Assembly (NCBI GenBank): GCA_036244855.1
Contig: BQKZ01000679.1
Coordinates: forward strand, 16,228-80,227
Reading direction: 5' to 3'
Length of the DNA: 64,000 nucleotides
DNA from: Temnopleurus reevesii
Lineage: Eukaryota > Echinodermata > Echinoidea > Temnopleuroida > Temnopleuridae
Of the stretch, positions 41,201 through 50,200 are shown in pieces (the stretch's first letter is position 1; every line of letters begins with the position of its first letter). The notes beneath the pieces were generated by a model. That model made no database searches. It was not told the origin of the DNA and was given only the letters and a program-made list of their open reading frames with translations. The position numbers and the translations under genes are program-made.

Positions 41201-44200
41201 ACATATCCTTCATTGGACACTTTTTATGGAGTCCATATGAATCACCTTGTTACAATTTTGTTACAATTTTGTTGTTTAGAAGCTCAATCACTATTTTGTT
41301 CTCACTTATTCCACAAAACCTTCCGATATTTATAATTTAAGAGTCTTTTGATGCAGTCAGTAATCATTGTGCACCATCACAAACGATCATGCAAAGACAA
41401 ATTGCTATGAGCAGAGAGCAGAGTAATTAGGTAATGACCCATTTATAGCAGCTATCATTTGAGATGAAACGATAATATTCTTGTTCATTTTTGTAACATG
41501 AGCTGAACATTTATAATCAGTGAATCATAGCGTGTGATTTTAGCAATCTGTCTCGCCAACGAGCCTTTTCAGGAACACTCTCTAATCGGGTGTTTTGTCT
41601 CGTCATGGGGTATTGTTGTTGTTTAGAAGTTCAGTCACTTTTCTGTTCTCACTTATTACATTAAACCTTACAATACTCATAACTTCAGACTTTATTGATG
41701 CAGTCAGTAAACACTGTGCATCATCACAAACGATCATGCAAAGCCAAATTGCTATCAGCAGAATGATTAGGTTATGACCCATTTTTGGCAGCTATCATTT
41801 GAGGTGAAACGATAATATTCGTGTTCATGCTTGTAACATGAGCTGAACATTTATAATCAGTGAATCACAGCGTGTGATTTTAGCAATCTGTCTCGCCAAC
41901 GAGCCTTTTCAGGAACACTCTCTAATCGGGTGTTTTGTCTCATCAGGAGGTATTGTGTGGCCAGATGGAATGACTATGATACCAATTTGGAGCTGATATG
42001 AGATATTTGCTTTGTTCTAATTCCTGTCTCTTCTTTGTCTCTGAAATGTCAACATATCATTGTGCTAAGAAAGCTTTGTTTGCTTGCTTGATTAGAGCAT
42101 TTGCTATTGGTTTGATCTTTAAGCACTTGCAAATGTGTCATTTGTATGAAGAGTACATCTAAATCAATTAGAGTAAACGTGTTCAAAATATTTGATATTC
42201 AGTATTTGGCATAGTTTTCTTGTTTAAATGAATTAAAGTTTTTCATTTCATTGTTGATGCAAATTCTAAAAAAGAACCAAGTACTGAAAACTAGAAACTA
42301 ACTAAGAATCAACAGTGTTTTTTCTCACCCCCTCCCCCCAAAAAAATATTTAAACAACAATGATAAGTATAACAAAATATGAAATATAACATATTAATAT
42401 CATAGGTTCCCTAATTTTCCAGATTTTTTTTCTTTCCATTTTTAAGAGGTTAGCAGAAAATTAGGTATAATTTGGGCAATTCAGCAATCAGCCAGAGATT
42501 TTACCCCAAAATATTAGGGATCTTTGTGATAAGTTGTCTTAGTATTGTACGCTATCTTATGCTGATGTGAAACTAGTGCAAGTTCGAACTTGATTAACTA
42601 TTTTAGGGTAACTATTATAGATTTTTTTTAAATGCTTTCTTACTAAGGGTCAAAGGTTTAAAAATATGTTAGGTCTTAAGACTTTGGAGCGTTTACACCT
42701 TACACTTAAATACACTTGTCTGAATGTAGCCAATGCTTCTCTTATTTTTACCAGTTTTACCAAAAATGAATGGAATCTTTATACAAAGAAATCAAAATTA
42801 CTTTGAAAATGAGGTACAGAATTGTGTCAACTTTAATTGAACCAACAACATTCTTCCATGTAACTGCAATGGAACCAACAACATTCCTCCATGTAACGAT
42901 TACTTCCTGAAAAACAAAAGAGGAAATGACAAACAAATATCACACCTTGGATTGATATGTGTTTGTTTATATGCATTGACATGCTACATGAATGCTTATC
43001 TGTATGGATCAGAAAGCAAATAAAGTGCATGTAAACCTATCCAGAGCATGAGGGACCGCTGAAACCCTAACCCTAGCGCCTCATCCCCGTGGTATGCATG
43101 GTATGGCCTAGGAATCGAAGCTCTCTGCCGATGCAGAGGGCTTAGGAGCGAGGGGGAATGATGAGGTACAATATAGATATATGTATAGTTCATATTGTGT
43201 ATATTTAGATTCAATGATATAGATAACCAGATACTTGGCCCATAGGAAAGCTTTGGTGTAGAGCTGTGGATCCAATATGAACTAGATTTTAAATTGCACT
43301 ATATGTTACAAATAATAGTATGTTTTAGGTGCCAGCAGGGATGTGGAAACAAAAGGTGTAAGGATAATAACTGTTCTGTCAAGTCTTGTTTCCAAGGTGG
43401 CAAAGGGTTTAAAGAATCACATAAATACAAACAATTCCATTTCTTCTAGATTATCTTATTTTATACAACCATTTAATAGGTGATAACAAAAAGCTTATTG
43501 AAATTTTCAGAAAAAGTAGGGTAATTTCAAATGTCTATTGCCAAGTTATGTCACAAATGAATTCTTTATTGATTGTAAGTCCTTTTCCAGAAAATTAATA
43601 TCATTGTGACTAAAAAAAATCAATAATTCAGTCGATATCAATAGCCTTGTTAGATTTTTTTTTTGTCAGAGAAAGTAGGGTAATTGAAAATTGCAATAAC
43701 TACTTCAACTATACAGTATCATTGTACTGGTTGGATCAAAGTAATGTAATTGGAATTCAGAGGGTATAAGAAACATTGCAATTTTCTTAATCCTCCAATT
43801 TCTATCCATGTATATACTGATTAAACAGACCCAGGTCTCTGGTGACCACTATTCATAATGCATCTCGATCTATCTCTCCATTATTGAGTAGAATCTTATA
43901 TTATCCCATGTTTATCCCAAACACGAGCTGTACACAGTGTTCTTGGTTAAGTAATTGCCTCATCAAACACCAACATGCATCAATACTCGGTCCACATGAC
44001 AGGATTCAGGTATTACTTACCTTTAATTGCTTCTATAACAGGAAGATGTTACATGGTTTAATAAAGAATACTAATTGTGGCCTTACGAGAATTCTTTTTA
44101 AAAGTGTGTATGAAAAAAATAAATTATTGATACTGGAAATGCCCTTTGCTATTGTACAACAAATGAACAGTGTAATGATTCGATATTGAGGCATGCTAAG

Positions 44201-47200
44201 AATAAAACTTCAGGTTTTTTAAGTTCTATGATTCAGTATTTAAATTTCTTCCTGGTTCTATACAACATTAGTGTAATACCATTAAAATTGAAGTCAGGCA
44301 CGTAACCTGGATTGCACTTGAGCAGGGGTGAAATTGTTAAAAACGAATTTTCAAACAAACAAATTGTATTAAAAAAAGAGAAAATCTTGGAAAATTACGC
44401 CAACAAATTTTCAAGCTGAAACAAACCCTCACTTATTTTTTTTTGTCTCTCTTTCTTCTGACTTTATTGTTTTTGTTAACAAATTTTAAGGGGGCACCCA
44501 CATCCTCCGCCCCCCTAGGTACACGACCAATAACATGGTGTATGTCCAGATATCTCCCATTGGCTAAATTTTTATTCTCAGTTGATGTTGACACAAAACA
44601 TTATACCTGGTAATATATGTACAGAGCAACAGTGCCCCCATTTCATCTGATTGGCTACTGCCCATCCCATACATCACTGTATTCATTAAGTGTATCATCC
44701 TGCCATTAATTACGCTCAAAATAGGATCTAATCCGGTTGAAATCCACGTCTTTTGTTTGACATGATGCCTTAAATCAGCCGTCTCATTACGTGATAATAT
44801 GGCGTTGTTTTTCACTTGGAGTTATTGATGGTCCTGGGCTTTTCTAACCCTCGATTCCTGGGGTTATTTCTCCAAGTTTGACTCGAAATAGATATTGTTG
44901 TTGGAAAATGGTAATAGATTGATAAGGGAGATAAAATATTGTTGCAATTGTGAGGGGCATTTCTAGCCCCAGAATCCTGGTTTAATTTCTCCAAGTTTGG
45001 CTCAAAATAGATATTGTTATCGGAAAATGGTGTTTGGTGGTGATAGATTGATAAGGGAGATGAAATATTGTTTTAATTATGAGGGAAAGGATATGGATGT
45101 AGAAGTTATTAGTGAAAGGGGAAGACTGGGTGTAGGATGTATTTATGGTATGAATCTACAGATAATTGATTTTATTCTTTGAAATGTGTTTGTGCCATTT
45201 GAATATATGAAGAAAATTTCCTTTTTTTAATAACACATATGCAATCACCTCATTTTAGAACATGTCTATTTCATTGTTATTACTATATACTTGCCTCAAG
45301 TAAAATCCATCTTTGGGAGTTTGAAATGAAATAATGAAATTCGAAATAAAGCATCTAGTTCAAGTTTGTGAGGGAAAATCAAGTTCAACAAAAAACTTCC
45401 CCCGAAAACCACAATTGTCACAACATTTATTTTAATGAAATATTGAAATCTGAAATAGTAAAATGGATTATTTTCAGATGGCACACCATGTCGATTTTGA
45501 TAATTGCACGCAAGTTCACTCTTTATTCACTATAAATGCAGTGAACTTCTGATCACATAGAGTCCATTGTACAAATCATTTATTTTCTCACCATTTTTCT
45601 CAACATCACAAACTGTCATTATATTTCACACATCATATAAAAATGAAATGTGAACTTTTTCCAGGTAGAAACTTCAATAATAAAGTGAAATAGAAATGAA
45701 CCTGGATCATTTCTTCCAATTAGCAGTGATTGAGGTTTTTTCAGATGAGGCAATCACTGCAAGAATCGATCTCTCTTTGTGTGTGCTAAATGAGCCATTA
45801 CAAACCTCTTTTGAATTGTAGCGAACAGGGACAATTTGTACAAAAGATGTTGCATTATTGATGTTTTTCATTTGAATATGACCTTTTCGTGACCGGCCAT
45901 AGAAGTCAATAACACATCATTATTAGTGTGAATAAAGTATGAAGGAGTCATCTAGAAATATCCTTGTTCATGCAGAGACGTTGACCACTTTAGAATATAC
46001 ATTGGGCAATATTAAATATGAATAACCAAGGAATTATCACTTGTAGAATAATTCCTTGGAATAACGAAACCGCGAGAGATAACAATAACCATCCTATTAT
46101 TGAAACTACACCCCATGCATATTCCGGAAGGGTTGGCATCTCTGCCTGTTTGTGTGTCATTGTGATGGAATACATTCAGAAGCATTCATGTTGTTTTTGT
46201 TGCCTGTATGTTGATATGTGGGAAGGGAGTGGGAAGGAAATATCTTTGCTTTACAATCTGATCAATTGTTTAATTAATCTTCTGAAGATATGAAATGAAT
46301 GTCAAGGGTATCTGAGTAATTTAAACCAGACATGACATGTGATGATGGGGTTATTCGATGGTTAGCTATTGAAAATAAATAAAGGAGTAAAGTATTCATA
46401 CCATGTTCTCCTCTGATGGGTTACACGTGACTCAAGCATTAACAAAACAATATTAAATCTCTTTTTCTCTTTTTCAAGCATAAAAATCAACAGGCATAGA
46501 TTATTATCAGTGTGAATATTCAAAACTCAGTGAAACGTGTCATCAAAATTAACATCATTATCATCTCTGTTTCTCCTATTATTGCAGACGCTACCGAATT
46601 CATTTATACTGAAAAAGTGGACGTTCTCGACGAGACTGAAATCATGGTGACAGGCTTGGAGTCGTCAACGACCTACACAACACGACTGCGTGTAACCAAC
46701 CCTGCCGATAGTTCAATCAGTGATACTACAGATTTCAAAACGACATCTACAGGTAATATTTCACAATCCATTATAGCTTCATGTATCCTATCGAGATTCC
46801 ACACGTACCACCAATCCTGGAAAAAGCACAAAAAAAGTTGCAATTTCTTTTAATAATCTATTGTTATTATTTGACACATATTAATTATAAAATGATACAG
46901 GAGTGTGATATGTGCTTCTTGCATCATAATTATACTGTCTTGAGTGTATCGATTTTGAGCTTGAATATTACTACGTTGATAATATTCTGCAACATAATTT
47001 CCAGATCTACATATCTCATGTAACTATTCGAAGCTGTCAGATATTGTCAATTTGTTCATCTAAGTAATTCTAATTCCACATTGAATGTGAACAAAATATA
47101 TATTGTAAAGCAGCCATTTTCACTTCTTATAAGCAATAATTCCCCATACTTGACAGTAGATTTCTAATACATTTTGTAAATTCTCAAAGGGTTGGATACA

Positions 47201-50200
47201 GAAACATGGAAAATTAGAAATTATATCTGTATTTTTTCAAATGCTCTTGACAAATGCAGCTGCGGAAAATGTTATATAGGAAGTGTTACTCAGATTGATG
47301 ACTATGTGAAGGAGAGGGTTTTTTTTTTTTCAATTCAATGTCAATGAATCTTTAAGTGTATCTCGCCACTCTAAGAGCCATTCAACCAATAGGGATTGAA
47401 ATGTTTGCCAGTATCATCAGCACAATTGCACTACTACTCATCGTAACTTAATCAGAATCGTTGCCAAGCAACAGAAAGAGATTGTTCCACTGCAGAGGTG
47501 CCAACCATTTTGGAGAATGCATGATGTGTACTTTCATATGAATTAAAAGCTTTAATCACAAGTAAATGGCTGAGAGAATAATTACTGTTGTCATGTTTTC
47601 TATCACTTTTATTCAGCTGTTTCATTATTCACATTTTAATTTTGCCTATTTCCGGATCAGTTGGCACCTCTGTTAGTCTATAGCCTCTCCTTTCCAATTC
47701 AAATGTAGCAATTTTGACAGACATCATTGTACTCTGTTGGGTAGGAGTAAACCTTGAACATAATTGTGTTTGCACAACCTGGGTAGGCGGTTCGTGCAGC
47801 ATTATTATGAACTAGATTGTGTTAACTCATGCATGAGTTGTTTCTGTAGACTATGGGTGATACAACGAGACACTAAAGAATACAGATTGAAAATGCATAC
47901 CAAAATTAGAGTATTTGGAAGGGTTATTTTTTGTATAAATTGGAAAATTGGTTTAAAAATTCTTCTTCCCTTCATTTTTTAAGTTCATATAAGTTCTTTC
48001 ATATCCCTTTTTATTTCTCTATCAATCTGTTTGGTTCTCTCTGAATCTGGTTTAAACCTTCGTATGCAAAAATAAAAGCATTAATACACTTGATTTTGTG
48101 CGCACCCATAAAAGTGGTACAATGAACGTGCCTATGTGGCAAATACATTTTACTTGCATTCTTGATTTCTAAATTTCTAAATTATATCATTGATATTGAG
48201 AATAGTGCTTCACGGTACAACGAGTTATCTTTCTTGGAAATATGAGTGGTCCTGAAAAGGACCTACCCACTCTAGAAAGATATTAACTCGTTGTACCGTG
48301 AAGCATTATTCTCATCATTCTTCCACGAGTGAAACCTTCAAACAATATCATTGATATTATTGTATTATTATGTATCATATGTTGGAAGTGGAAATAAGTG
48401 AAATGAAATGAAATGAAATCAAGTACATTTACCCTTGAATATAAAAGACCCCATGGTTTAAACCTAGTAACAAAATAAACCACCTTTGTAAATTCAGGCG
48501 TAATTGTAATCTTTGTTTTATCCTATAGGTGCAATTGCTGGTGATGGTGATGGTATCGTCCTGGGAACATGGATGATCATCCTCATCTGTATCATCATCC
48601 TTCTCATCCTCATCCTTCTCATCATCTGTATTGTGAAGAGTCAGAAAGGAGGAAAATACAATGGTGAGTCTTGTTTATTTAATCGTTCTTTAGAAAATTC
48701 AACAACATCAAAACAAAAACTTATATTGACTTATAATGACTTATATTGTCATTATCCAATTAAGTTTGTAGATTTATCATCATATATACAACGTTTGATG
48801 TGCTAATTGTATTTCAATATAAATACAATATAAATATACATGAATTCATTTATAATTTGGCATTTATATACTTTAGTTTTCAGTTTTTTTTACATCTATA
48901 ATGTATACCACTGGATAGTTAATAAATCATCTGTTAGTCTTTTATTCCATAAACTTGATAGAAACGACAGAAAAGTTGTCAAAATTGCCTACGAATTGTA
49001 CATAGTCAATAGTTTTCCTTATGTACATGTATTAGCATTTGTCATTTTCGCAATTTTGAAAACTTGATGTGAGCTCAGATATACATATAAATTAAATCTT
49101 AAATTGTAAGAGTAAGATAAGAGTGCAAATGTGTTATAAATACGAATACCAATAAAGTTTAGGTATAATAAGGATTATGATTAAGATGTCAACATGATCG
49201 TGCAGAAACTAGCAAGAATATTTTGCTTTGGTCTAACAACTTTTTTTCTATTTTTGCAGTATCGGACAAAGAGAAAGCACTCAACAAAGATATAGAGAGT
49301 ACGCCTCTGAAGGATGATGGAGGGTTCGATGAGTACAAGCCTCCTACGTAAGTCAAATTATTTCTAACTTAATTTTCATTAATTACTTGATTACAAGAAA
49401 TATTCCTAATTTGCAGCATTACACACCTGCTTCCCATTGTTTAGCACTCGCAAGAGCCAAACCATAAGCAAAACAAGTGATGCAATATTTAGTCAACCTG
49501 AAATGAAAGTAATAAAAAGTGTCAAAAAAGAAGTTTCTATTGCTTCTGAGATATTACATTATCATTACATCACTACCTCATCTCTGAGATATTCAAAATT
49601 TGTGGACTTGGGCATGCTTATTAAATGTGTTATTCTTAAGCCCAGTCACATAGGGCCCCGGAAGCAACACGATTCAACACGACTCTTTGTTCTGAGGCAG
49701 TTAACTGTGAATTAACGATGAGTCGTGTTGAATCGTGTTGCTTCCGGGCCTCTATATATGTGAGTAAGGTGTAATAAGAAATGCAAGATTCTCTAATTTC
49801 ATAGCCGCCTTCTTGAAACTGTGTTTGTGCCAGAGCCCGACACGGTCCTTGAAATGTTATATTACACAGTTAGAATTTTTATTGATATCCTTCTGGAGGG
49901 TAATATAATGCAAGATATTTTCATGTTGTAATAGTCAGCACTTGTATAATGCCCTTGCCAGATGATTACTAGCTGAAGGCTAAAATAGGGAGAGTATTCT
50001 TAATTTTAAAGAGTAGTCTGGTGTTTTTATTACTTGAATTTGATGATGTGCACTTCTCGTGTTCTGAACTTATGAATGTTTGAAATGTATTGTTTTCCTA
50101 TAGTGGTGCTGATGGCGAGCCTCTACGAGGGTCCCAAGGTAGCTTGAATGACAGCGAGCATGGGAGCAGCGAAACAGACAGTCTCAAGGAGTATGCAGAT

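Larger units (their letters stand above)
26767..46587 (+). other. large intron inside FN3-5
   Basis: About 20 kb of AT-rich non-coding sequence between the end of the duplicated block and the FN3-5b exon. It holds two SINEs, CT/CA microsatellites and three small tandem duplications, listed separately. I found no open frame resembling an Ig, FN3 or tail exon, nor any other recognisable gene. A somewhat GC-richer stretch at 29990-30110 has no identity I can assign. Confidence 0.7.
46753..48528 (+). other. intron with MITE and palindrome
   Basis: AT-rich intron between FN3-5 and the transmembrane exon. It contains the hAT-like MITE at 47493-47672 and the palindrome with a histone-type 3' signal at 48198-48313; otherwise nothing recognisable. 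Confidence 0.75.

Noticed and set aside
40740..41340. Overlapping small frames as a nested gene in the FN3-5 intron
   Set aside because: Frames of 60-77 codons in three registers, no recognisable domain, no conserved splice context; expected by chance in this length.
42996..43214. Intact tRNA gene
   Set aside because: Only a B-box-like GCTTCGATTCC could be seen; no A-box at the right spacing and no acceptor stem could be drawn.
48283..48483. Histone gene upstream of the histone-type hairpin on the minus strand
   Set aside because: The 66-codon frame there has no histone sequence; the signal appears to stand alone.
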